Positions 1-5,950 of a DNA stretch of 8,930 bases are shown here, one piece after another (the stretch's first letter is position 1; each line of letters opens with the position of its first letter). The position numbers and the translations under genes are program-made. Source of the DNA: Candidatus Sumerlaeota bacterium (GTDB lineage Bacteria > Sumerlaeota > T1SED10-198M); contig PWGE01000399.1 of assembly GCA_003554345.1 (NCBI GenBank), forward strand, positions 1-8,930, given 5' to 3'. Below the pieces are notes generated by a model. That model saw only the letters and a list, made by a program, of their open reading frames with translations, was not told where the DNA came from and searched no databases.

Positions 1-399
1 TCCTCCCGGAGTATGACCGGGCGTATGAAAAACATGAACAGGAGACTGAAAATCTAACACTTCATCATCTTCCAGGAATTTTTCACACTCAAAAGAAGAA
101 TACGGAATGCCCAGGTATTCTGCTCCGTTCAACTCTTCCTTTAAGAAGTATTTCTTTTCGTGCATACCGGAAAATGCAGGAACATTATGCTTGTTTTTAT
201 AATAACTTACCCCTCCGATATGATCTATGTGTCCATGTGTTAAAAGAATATATTGCACTGATACCCGGGAAAGAAAGTCATCCATCAGGGAGGAACGATC
301 ACCGGGATCGATAATAATGGCGTCATTAGTTTTTTCATCATGCAGGACATAACAATTTGTAGTCAGGGGAGAAACTATAAAACGATGTACTTTTATCAT
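1..399 (-). CDS. MBL-fold metallo-hydrolase, partial (C-terminus beyond window)
   Basis: The first 133 residues of a metallo-beta-lactamase-fold hydrolase of the glyoxalase II-like / YcbL type are present; the C-terminus lies off the left edge. The HxHxDH zinc motif is seen as HGHIDH at residues 55-60, in the usual setting after a hydrophobic strand (ILLT). A third metal-binding His follows in HTPGHTPGG (H129). An early Asp-Pro-Gly (IIIDPGD, about 28-34) is also typical. Family members are cytosolic, bind one or two metal ions and hydrolyse thioesters such as S-lactoylglutathione or related substrates; the substrate here cannot be read from the fragment. Its ATG overlaps the aminotransferase stop as ATGA, with only a weak A/G-rich ribosome site, so translation is probably coupled to the upstream gene. 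The fold is certain, the exact function is not. Confidence 0.93.
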   Translation of the reverse strand, partial: MIKVHRFIVSPLTTNCYVLHDEKTNDAIIIDPGDRSSLMDDFLSRVSVQYILLTHGHIDHIGGVSYYKNKHNVPAFSGMHEKKYFLKEELNGAEYLGIPYSSFECEKFLEDDEVLDFQSPVHVFHTPGHTPGG

Positions 400-1604
400 G
401 GTTCTTTTTCTTTTAAATAATTATCAAGCTCGCCAGGTAAATCTTCCATTCTATTCAAAGCTTCTTCAATTCTTTCGACGTCTACGGTCAGAGCAAAGCG
501 GATATAACCTTCTCCATGCTTGCCCAGGCTACCACCTGGAATTCCCAGCACTCCATACTTTTCCAGCAGAAAAGATACAAAATCCACCGATTTCATCTGC
601 CGTGGAGTTTTGACCCACAGATAAAAAGTGGCTTCACATGGTTTTACTTCTAAGCCCAGCTGTCGAAGGCCTTCAGCTAATACGTCACGCCTTTTCTGAA
701 AAATTGCCCGGTTTTGATCCTGTTTTTCATCCGGTAAACGCAGTGCCTGGATGCCGGCATATTGGACAGGCAGAAATACACCTGAGTCAATATTTTCCTT
801 AAAAGTTGCCAGATGTTGTAAAACTTCTTCATTTCCCACGGCAAAACCCAATCGCCAGCCGGTCATATTAAAGGTCTTGGAAAAAGAATGAAACTCTATA
901 CCTATTTCTTTTGCACCCTCTACTTCCAGGATACTTGGCGGCTTGTTATTTTTATCAAAATATAATTCTGAATAAGCGTTATCTGAACAAATAAGGATGT
1001 CGTTCTTTTGACAAAAACTTACCAGTTTCTGGTAATACTCTTTTGTAGCAACGGCAGAGGTGGGGTTATTGGGATAATTGATAAACAGCAGACGGGCTTT
1101 ATTCAGGATCGTAGAATCGAGATCAAAAGGAGCTGCTAAAAAGTTGTTTTCCTCAGTTAGTGGAAGTTCCACGGTGGTTGCACCTGCCATAAGAGAACAA
1201 TTGGGATATACAACATAAGAGGGGTTGGGTACCAGTGAAATATCTCCTTCATCTAACAGTGAAAAGGGAAGATGGGATAACCCATCCTTTGAACCCCACA
1301 CAATCAGAATTTCCCGGGAAGGATCCAGTTTTACACCAAATCTTTTATCGAACCAGCGGGCAATTTCTTCTTTAAGAGCAGGTAATCCGGCACCCATGGG
1401 ATACCGGTGATTTTCTTTTACTTTCAGGGCTTCTTTCAGGGATTCGATAACCTCATTCGGGGGAGAAAGGTCTGGGTCACCGATACTCAGATTTATGAGG
1501 TCAACACCTTCTTCTAAAACTCGTGCTTTGGTTCTTTCAATCTCTGCAAAGGCGTAAGGGGGCAACTTTGCCAGTCGTCGGGAGGGTTGTAGCTTTTCTT
1601 TCAT
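396..1604 (-). CDS. dapL: PLP-dependent aminotransferase class I/II, probably LL-diaminopimelate aminotransferase
   Basis: A 402-residue fold-type I aminotransferase. Visible PLP-site elements are GSKDGL (104-109, phosphate loop), NYPNNPTS (176-183, Asn180), SDNAYSEL (207-214, Asp208 and Tyr211), SFSKTFNMTGWRLGF with the Schiff-base Lys243 and Arg251, and GYIRF (366-370) with the carboxylate-binding Arg369. The N-terminal LAKLPPYAFAEIE and the HRYP segment (66-69), together with EFHSFSKT and NIDSGVF, resemble the DapL2 branch. That enzyme makes LL-2,6-diaminopimelate directly from tetrahydrodipicolinate and glutamate for lysine and peptidoglycan synthesis. An aspartate/alanine-type aminotransferase is the alternative. 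The ATG is preceded by GGA eight bases upstream. The 3' end overlaps the hydrolase start by 4 nt, so the two are cotranscribed. The aminotransferase class is sure; the DapL assignment is moderate. Confidence 0.93.
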   Translation of the reverse strand: MKEKLQPSRRLAKLPPYAFAEIERTKARVLEEGVDLINLSIGDPDLSPPNEVIESLKEALKVKENHRYPMGAGLPALKEEIARWFDKRFGVKLDPSREILIVWGSKDGLSHLPFSLLDEGDISLVPNPSYVVYPNCSLMAGATTVELPLTEENNFLAAPFDLDSTILNKARLLFINYPNNPTSAVATKEYYQKLVSFCQKNDILICSDNAYSELYFDKNNKPPSILEVEGAKEIGIEFHSFSKTFNMTGWRLGFAVGNEEVLQHLATFKENIDSGVFLPVQYAGIQALRLPDEKQDQNRAIFQKRRDVLAEGLRQLGLEVKPCEATFYLWVKTPRQMKSVDFVSFLLEKYGVLGIPGGSLGKHGEGYIRFALTVDVERIEEALNRMEDLPGELDNYLKEKEP

Positions 1605-1645
1605 GTAATGTTTCCTTTTCTGTAATTTTACAAGCTATTCTATCT

Positions 1646-1673
1646 ATTGTAGTAGTTTGCTGTAATTATGCAA
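1646..1673 (-). promoter_or_regulatory. Candidate sigma-70/A promoter for the aminotransferase-hydrolase pair
   Basis: On the minus strand, TTGCAT (1673-1668) and TACAAT (1651-1646) are 16 bp apart, about 40 bp upstream of the aminotransferase ATG. The match is fair but not perfect. The 102-bp gap after hisA shows no clear terminator, so read-through from hisA is also possible. Confidence 0.42.
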
Positions 1674-1706
1674 ATAAGTAAAGAAATGCCGGTAACAAAA
1701 AATCGA

Positions 1707-2444
1707 CTATTTGCCAGCTTTAAGTAAGTTAATAGCACTTGATAATTCTATCTTTTTTTCGTAGAGAGCCTTACCAATAATTATACCATCTATCCTGGAC
1801 TGATGGGGGAGGGTCAGAATATTTCTTAAATCATCCATTGAACTTACTCCGCCTGAGATAACAATATTCATTGTGCTATGTTGAAGGACGTTTTTTATAG
1901 ACTCCAGGTTTGGACCTACCATCATGCCATCCCGGCGTATGTCTGTAAATATTACCGTTTTAAAACCTTCTTTTTCCAGGTGACGAATGAAATCCAGTGA
2001 AGAAGTGACCGTTGTTTCCTGCCAGCCAGCTATAGCAACCCATCCATCTTTTGAGTCCACACTCACAACCACTCTGGACGGATCATATTTACGGAAAAGA
2101 CGTTGATATACGGAAGGGTTCTCATGAGCGACAGTGCCAAGAATAACCCGCTCTACACCCATATTGAGATATTTTTCGGCATCTGAAACATGGCGGATGC
2201 CACCGCCTATTTCCACACCCAGACCATGTTTTTCAATAATTTTCTCTACACATTGATAATGGACGGGTCTTCCGAGTACAGCACCATCCAGGTCAACAAT
2301 ATGAATCAGCTCTACACCCTGATCTTTGAGATGATCAGCTGCTTCTACCGGATCAGGATAATAGACAGTGACATGGTCAAAGTCACCCTGTACCAACCGT
2401 ACACAGCGTCCATCTTTTATGTCAATGGCAGGGATGATCCTCAT
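1707..2444 (-). CDS. hisA: HisA, phosphoribosylformimino-5-aminoimidazole carboxamide ribotide isomerase
   Basis: A 245-residue (beta-alpha)8-barrel isomerase of histidine biosynthesis that converts ProFAR to PRFAR (Amadori rearrangement) in the cytosol. The general acid/base aspartates are visible as Asp8 in IPAIDIKDG and Asp130 in SVDSKDG. The duplicated phosphate-binding loops are GGGIR (80-84) with LGT (102-104), and ISGGV (196-200) with GKALY (224-228). Length equals the family norm. HisA is chosen over HisF because of the N-terminal RIIPAIDIKDGRCVRLVQG signature. The start is supported by an AAAGGA ribosome site 7 bases upstream and by a strong promoter just before it. No other his gene is nearby: the preceding gene is a MEMO protein and the next is an aminotransferase, so it sits outside a his operon in this window. 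Confidence 0.97.
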   Translation of the reverse strand: MRIIPAIDIKDGRCVRLVQGDFDHVTVYYPDPVEAADHLKDQGVELIHIVDLDGAVLGRPVHYQCVEKIIEKHGLGVEIGGGIRHVSDAEKYLNMGVERVILGTVAHENPSVYQRLFRKYDPSRVVVSVDSKDGWVAIAGWQETTVTSSLDFIRHLEKEGFKTVIFTDIRRDGMMVGPNLESIKNVLQHSTMNIVISGGVSSMDDLRNILTLPHQSRIDGIIIGKALYEKKIELSSAINLLKAGK

Positions 2445-2468
2445 TTATAATTCCTTTCATATTAAAAT

Positions 2469-2496
2469 ATTATACCAGAATGTAGTGGTAAAACAA
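2469..2496 (-). promoter_or_regulatory. Extended -10 promoter for hisA
   Basis: On the minus strand a perfect TATAAT (2474-2469) is preceded by the extended -10 element TGG (2477-2475). A weaker TTGTTT -35 (2496-2491) lies 16 bp upstream. The predicted transcription start falls about 18-20 nt before the hisA ATG, giving a very short leader with room only for the ribosome site. The promoter lies in the gap after the MEMO gene, so hisA need not depend on read-through. Confidence 0.68.
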
Positions 2497-2528
2497 TCAA
2501 CCTGAGAAAAGGGAAGGGAGGTAATAAT

Positions 2529-3383
2529 CTATTCACTAAAAATGACACTGGAGTACCCCACAACATAGCCACCTCGTTCTCCTGTTATATCATTGGAGTT
2601 TGTCTGGTGAACCAGTCGTGGTTTGTTAAACCCCTGTTTTTCAGCAATATACTTGACGGCAAAAACAGGGAGATCGCCGCAAGCCATATAAGTATTACTC
2701 CTGCAATTCTCCCAGAAATTCATAGAGTTGTCTGAGAGTATGCCCTCCACTGTTTTTTCATCAGTTGCCACTGCTTCTTCATAGCTCAGGCCATGATAAA
2801 GATCAGAGGATGCGATAAAAATCGGTTTTTCGTCTGCGGGAAGAGTAGATAGAAAATCGTCAAATATTTTTACCCAATGTCCGCTGGAATGGTTGCCAGA
2901 GACTAAAAAAGGGAGAAGTCGTATAGAGGTGCCACTTTTAAAGCAATATTGCAAAAATGGAATTTGAACCTGTAAAGAATGTTCCTGTTGATGAAGACTG
3001 GCATTGTCTTCAAGCCACGGTTGAGTAAGAAACCTTTCTAAAAGTGTATCATCTGTAGCAATTCTTCCAAATGGAGTCTGGAAAACACTGTTAAAAGCAG
3101 TCACCATGCCCTGAAATAAGGAATGATGGCTGGGTGCAAAAATAATGAACAGGGGGTCAGGAGTCGTTATTGATTGACTCAGAAGCCTGTAAGCACAATA
3201 GGCTGTAAATCCTGAAAATACCAGGCCGGCATGAGGTACAACGAGTCCCCTGATCGGGCTCTGTGTTTTTGGCAGGGAAAGAGAATGGAACTCTTCTTCA
3301 AAACTTTCCATCAAGGAGAGCAGAGAACCTTTGTTTGAGGGGTAAAACCCCATGGGAGGACCTGATATTTTTATATGACTCAT
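2529..3383 (-). CDS. amrB: MEMO-family protein (AmmeMemoRadiSam system protein B type)
   Basis: A 284-residue protein of the MEMO1 family, whose fold is related to extradiol dioxygenases (LigB-like). Recognisable blocks are GFYPSN near the N-terminus, VVPHAGLVFSG (about 48-58), FAPSHH (82-87), EHSLQVQIPFLQ (134-145), ASSDLYH (191-197), ACGD (234-237) and GERGGYVVGYSSV near the end. The His of PHAG, the PSHH histidines, Asp/His of SDLYH and Cys of ACGD sit where human MEMO1 has its metal-binding cluster, so metal binding is plausible. In many prokaryotes the family is linked to an AMMECR1-domain protein and a radical SAM enzyme; the biochemical role is unsettled. Here neither usual partner is visible, although a different radical SAM gene lies across the divergent intergenic region. 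The start at 3383 was preferred to an in-frame ATG at 3434, which lacks a ribosome site and has the likely -10 box inside it. The symbol is a family label, not a proven orthology. Confidence 0.9.
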   Translation of the reverse strand: MSHIKISGPPMGFYPSNKGSLLSLMESFEEEFHSLSLPKTQSPIRGLVVPHAGLVFSGFTAYCAYRLLSQSITTPDPLFIIFAPSHHSLFQGMVTAFNSVFQTPFGRIATDDTLLERFLTQPWLEDNASLHQQEHSLQVQIPFLQYCFKSGTSIRLLPFLVSGNHSSGHWVKIFDDFLSTLPADEKPIFIASSDLYHGLSYEEAVATDEKTVEGILSDNSMNFWENCRSNTYMACGDLPVFAVKYIAEKQGFNKPRLVHQTNSNDITGERGGYVVGYSSVIFSE

Positions 3384-3390
3384 AATATTA

Positions 3391-3400
3391 TCCTCACCTC
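3391..3400 (-). promoter_or_regulatory. Shine-Dalgarno site that decides the MEMO start
   Basis: GAGGTGAGGA on the minus strand ends 7 bases before ATG 3383. It is close to the anti-SD complement and supports this start over the longer frame from 3434. Confidence 0.8.
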
Positions 3401-3405
3401 TTTTT

Positions 3406-3420
3406 TTGTGTCTTACACAA
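3406..3420. promoter_or_regulatory. Perfect 15-bp palindrome over the MEMO transcription start (candidate operator)
   Basis: The inverted repeat has 6-bp arms TTGTGT and ACACAA around a 3-bp spacer. It sits directly downstream of the MEMO -10 box and overlaps the predicted +1, a usual repressor position. The arm spacing does not fit the Rex consensus. The regulator is unknown, and chance occurrence in A/T-rich DNA is possible. Confidence 0.35.
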
Positions 3421-3422
3421 TC

Positions 3423-3428
3423 ATTATA
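3423..3428 (-). promoter_or_regulatory. -10 box for the MEMO gene
   Basis: A perfect TATAAT on the minus strand lies about 40 bp upstream of ATG 3383. There is no good -35 hexamer at 16-18 bp; the upstream stretch is an A/T tract that could act as an UP-like element. Transcription would start near 3416. Confidence 0.5.
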
Positions 3429-3434
3429 ACGCAT

Positions 3435-3785
3435 TTTCTTTTTAAAAAAAACTATTGTCTGCCAGGTAAAGATAGAAGAATCCGGTTATAAAGATGGCAA
3501 TACATTTGTGCGGATGGTGAGTTGCATTAATAGCGTGCCAGGGACAAAAAAAGATGAAATTCAAAATAACTTTTTGAGTGAGATTGCCCGTGAAAAAGAC
3601 TCCCGTTCATTTTTTTGCCTGGCAGCTGTGTGCCTGAGCAGGTTTTCAACTGTTTCTTTTGCAGTTCCCTGGCTTTTATTCGGGTTTCCTTTCTTTTTCC
3701 GTGATCTTTATAAAGGGAGAAAACCTTATCCATAAATTACGTCCCTGCCAGTAAGAATTTTTTGTGCAAATAAAAAACTTTTACA
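3435..3785. other. Intergenic region between divergent MEMO and SagB-dehydrogenase genes, no confident gene
   Basis: This stretch of about 350 bp separates two divergent promoters. On the plus strand one frame is open from 3430 to a TAA at 3733-3735, with GTG 3508 or ATG 3514 as possible starts. Neither has a ribosome site, and the product, with a hydrophobic segment near its end (SFAVPWLLFGFPFFF), is not recognised. On the minus strand a basic frame occupies 3527-3733, preceded by a possible AGGGA eight bases before its ATG, but it looks non-protein-like. TGCCAGGGAC (3537-3546) and GTCCCTGCCA (3742-3751) form a nearly perfect long-range inverted repeat. The region could hold a decayed gene, a small protein gene or an RNA; none is supported well enough to call. 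Confidence 0.4.
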
Positions 3786-3815
3786 TGGTCAATGGAGCCT
3801 TTTTTTTGTTATAAT
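3786..3815 (+). promoter_or_regulatory. Extended -10 promoter for the SagB-dehydrogenase / radical SAM operon
   Basis: TATAAT (3810-3815) is preceded by TGT (3807-3809), an extended -10 element. TGGTCA (3786-3791) is a 4-of-6 match to the -35 consensus at 18 bp spacing. Transcription would start near 3822, giving a leader of about 50 nt. The promoter lies downstream of the in-frame ATG at 3792, ruling that codon out as the usual start. Confidence 0.66.
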
Positions 3816-3872
3816 ATAAAGAGAGGTTCTGATAAGATTTCACACCGGAGTGTTTTAAAAAAGAAAAGTACA

Positions 3873-4592
3873 ATGTCTGAAAAAGATTTTTTTCTTTCGC
3901 AAACGATGATGGGGCAGGTTCCCCTTTCAGCAAGACCCTGCCAATCATTGCAGCAAAGAGCTATCCAGAATAAAGAGGCCTGTGTCCCACTTCTTAAAAA
4001 GACAGAAATAAGCAGATCTTCTGAATCATTGAAAAAAAACCTTTCTTCCCGGCGATCAAGGCGCAGTTATTCTCTGGAAACATTGTCCTTAGAGGAGTTA
4101 TCTTACCTCATATGGGCAAGCCAGGGATTACGGTTTGAATCTTCCGGAGCAATATGGCGGACTGCTCCCTCTGCAGGAGGGTGTCATCCCGTGCAATTGT
4201 TGATCGCCCCTTTTCGTGTGGAGGGTCTTTCTTCCTTAGTGTATTATTATCATCCTTTTGATCACACCCTTTATCCTTACCTTCAGATCGGGAATTCTGA
4301 AGATTCATTTGCAGAAGCGTGTCTGGGACAGGGTTTTATTTCTGAAGCGGCAACGCTCTTTGTATGGGTGGTGGATATCGAACAGGCTGTGTCCCGCTAT
4401 GGAAAAAGAGGCTACCGTTATATGTTCATAGATGCCGGACACATATGTCAGAATCTTTACCTGGCGGTAGAAGACCTTGGACTGGCAACATGTGCCATTG
4501 GAGCTTTTGATGATGATGAGATTAATTCCCTTCTGGAATTAGATCCTTCCTGGTACTGGACTATTTATCTGGCACCGGTAGGCAGAAGATAA
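3873..4592 (+). CDS. SagB-type dehydrogenase (nitroreductase superfamily, FMN-dependent)
   Basis: A 239-residue SagB/ThcOx-type member of the nitroreductase fold. Visible family blocks are RRSRRSYS (60-67), whose arginines bind FMN phosphate, LSLEELSYLIWASQG just after it, RTAPSAGG (96-103), EACLGQGF (about 148-155), RYGKRGYRYMFIDAGH (175-190) leading into QNLYLA, GAFDDDEI (210-217) and the terminal LAPVGR. SagB-type enzymes are best known for oxidising azolines in ribosomal peptides, but many are stand-alone dehydrogenases of unknown substrate. No YcaO cyclodehydratase or precursor peptide is visible here, so peptide modification is not supported. The frame is open from ATG 3792, but the promoter lies inside that extension, so ATG 3873 is chosen although its ribosome site (AGAAAAG) is weak. 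It ends 13 nt before the radical SAM gene, pointing to cotranscription. Confidence 0.9.
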   Translation: MSEKDFFLSQTMMGQVPLSARPCQSLQQRAIQNKEACVPLLKKTEISRSSESLKKNLSSRRSRRSYSLETLSLEELSYLIWASQGLRFESSGAIWRTAPSAGGCHPVQLLIAPFRVEGLSSLVYYYHPFDHTLYPYLQIGNSEDSFAEACLGQGFISEAATLFVWVVDIEQAVSRYGKRGYRYMFIDAGHICQNLYLAVEDLGLATCAIGAFDDDEINSLLELDPSWYWTIYLAPVGRR

Positions 4593-4605
4593 GAAATACG
4601 TACTG

Positions 4606-5856
4606 ATGAATATCGAAACAAAATATCACCTTTTATGTGCAGCATCCCGTTATGATGCCCTGTCCCCATCTCGTACCGGAGAAGAGGAGGCTGAGAATGC
4701 AGGGCAACCAGGTATTACCTATGTTCAGGCACAGGATGGCAGAGCCTTTCCAGTATTAAAGCTTCTCTTCACTAATTGCTGTATCTATGATTGCCTGTAT
4801 TGTCCCATTCGTAAAAGCAATAACGTTATCAGAACATCTTTTACAGTGGATGAAGTGGTCAGAATAACGATATCCATGTATCGGCGTCGAAAGATTCGGG
4901 GCCTCTTTTTGAGTTCCGGAGTGATGATAAATCCTGATTTTACCAGTACCCATCTCCTCAAAGTAGCTCAACAATTGAGAGAAAAACATGAATTTAGGGG
5001 TTATATTCATTTGAAGGTAATACCGGGAACCAGTGAAGAAATTATCCGTCAGGCAGGGTGTTATGCTGATCGCTTAAGTGTAAATATTGAACTTCCTTCT
5101 TCCGAAAGTTTGCAACGCCTGGCTCCAGATAAACGTCCGGATACCATCTTCAATCCTATGAATTTCGTGGGACACGAGATTATGGCTCATCGGCATGAGA
5201 AAAGACATTCGAAAGAAGGCAAGAATTTTACTCCGGCAGGACAGAGTACCCAGATGATAATCGGGGCAACGCCTGAGGATGATAATCATATCCTGCACCT
5301 GGCTCAGAAATTATATCGTCGATATCACCTGGCAAGAATATATTATTCAGCATACAAACCGGTGAACCTTCTATCCGGCTTACCGGAAACCTTTTCTTCC
5401 CCTGTACTGAGGGAACATCGGTTATACCAGGCGGACTGGTTGATGCGGGTCTATGGTTTTCAGGCATCTGAAATAGTCCCTCCCGGGGAGAAGGCCCTTG
5501 ATGAGTTTGTGGATCCCAAAACCTCGTGGAGCATACGAAATTATCATTTGTTTCCGGTAGAAATTAACAGGGTGGACTTTTCCATGCTCTGCAGGATTCC
5601 CGGTATTGGTATAAAGAGTGCTCAAAAGATCATCCGTATCCGACGTTATCATATGCTTGATGGAGAGGATTTGTCGGCAATGGGAGTGCAATGGAATAAA
5701 GCACGTCACTTTATCACTCTAAAAGGGAAGTTTTATGGGAATAAATCAGGTGATCCTACTGCTCTTCTGGAGCATTTCCGCAATCAGGCGAAAGTAATTC
5801 CCGGGTATAGACCTTTATTGCCGGGATTGTCCGGCAAGCCAGGCGCCTCTCGTTGA
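4606..5856 (+). CDS. Putative DNA modification/repair radical SAM protein with C-terminal HhH
   Basis: A 416-residue radical SAM protein. The 4Fe-4S motif CxxxCxxC is CIYDCLYC (Cys59, Cys63, Cys66). It is followed by YRRRKIRGLFLSSGV (92-106), GYIHLKVIPG (132-141) and RLSVNIELPSSESL (156-169), blocks characteristic of the family known as putative DNA modification/repair radical SAM protein. Near the C-terminus, RIPGIGIKSAQKIIRIRR (330-347) is a helix-hairpin-helix DNA-binding motif. The family is usually encoded beside a uracil-DNA-glycosylase-type / DUF4130 protein and is thought to act on DNA, but the reaction is not known. That partner is missing: only 94 bp follow before convergent recN. 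The N-terminus (KYHLLCAASRYDALSPS) matches the expected family start, although the ribosome site is weak, suggesting coupling to the SagB-type gene 13 nt upstream. Confidence 0.93.
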   Translation: MNIETKYHLLCAASRYDALSPSRTGEEEAENAGQPGITYVQAQDGRAFPVLKLLFTNCCIYDCLYCPIRKSNNVIRTSFTVDEVVRITISMYRRRKIRGLFLSSGVMINPDFTSTHLLKVAQQLREKHEFRGYIHLKVIPGTSEEIIRQAGCYADRLSVNIELPSSESLQRLAPDKRPDTIFNPMNFVGHEIMAHRHEKRHSKEGKNFTPAGQSTQMIIGATPEDDNHILHLAQKLYRRYHLARIYYSAYKPVNLLSGLPETFSSPVLREHRLYQADWLMRVYGFQASEIVPPGEKALDEFVDPKTSWSIRNYHLFPVEINRVDFSMLCRIPGIGIKSAQKIIRIRRYHMLDGEDLSAMGVQWNKARHFITLKGKFYGNKSGDPTALLEHFRNQAKVIPGYRPLLPGLSGKPGASR

Positions 5857-5871
5857 TCTTAAGAAATGGTG

Positions 5872-5908
5872 CCAGGAGTTTTTCCACCTGGAATACTGTG
5901 CTTTTTTT
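5872..5908 (+). terminator. Weak terminator-like hairpin after the radical SAM gene
   Basis: CCAGG (5872-5876) and CCTGG (5887-5891) form a 5-bp stem with a 10-nt loop. A seven-T run (5902-5908) follows, but it begins 10 nt after the stem, so this is not a textbook intrinsic terminator. It lies 16 nt after the radical SAM stop. Confidence 0.35.
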
Positions 5909-5915
5909 CGTCTCT

Positions 5916-5947
5916 GTCACTCTTACAGGTTCAGAAAGTGACCTGTA
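5916..5947. repeat. Two overlapping, mutually exclusive inverted repeats between convergent genes
   Basis: TACAGGT (5924-5930) pairs perfectly with ACCTGTA (5941-5947). GTCACT (5916-5921) pairs perfectly with AGTGAC (5937-5942). The two share bases, so only one can form. They lie just after the recN stop on the minus strand and may help end or stabilise recN transcripts. No U-tract follows on that strand. Confidence 0.4.
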
Positions 5948-5950
5948 CCC

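Noticed and set aside
3406-3420. Rex (redox-sensing repressor) operator
   Set aside because: The TTGTG/CACAA half-sites resemble Rex, but the spacing is 5 bp rather than 8, so the site would not fit the dimer.
3384-3434. Longer MEMO start at ATG 3434 (17 extra residues)
   Set aside because: The extension contains the TATAAT box and the palindrome, has no ribosome site and does not match the family N-terminus; ATG 3383 has a strong one.
3527-3733. Minus-strand 68-residue frame as a gene
   Set aside because: The product is very rich in Lys, Gln, His and Ser with no recognisable fold, and it lies opposite another open frame; the possible AGGGA site alone is not enough.
3792-3872. Longer SagB-type dehydrogenase start at ATG 3792
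   Set aside because: The extended -10 promoter (3807-3815) lies within this extension, so the transcript would begin after it.
5074-5709. Minus-strand open frames inside the radical SAM gene
   Set aside because: They overlap the well-supported plus-strand gene and encode no recognisable domain.
4606-5856. The radical SAM gene as the AmmeMemoRadiSam radical SAM enzyme
   Set aside because: Its sequence blocks and C-terminal HhH match the DNA modification/repair family instead; only its closeness to MEMO suggested otherwise.
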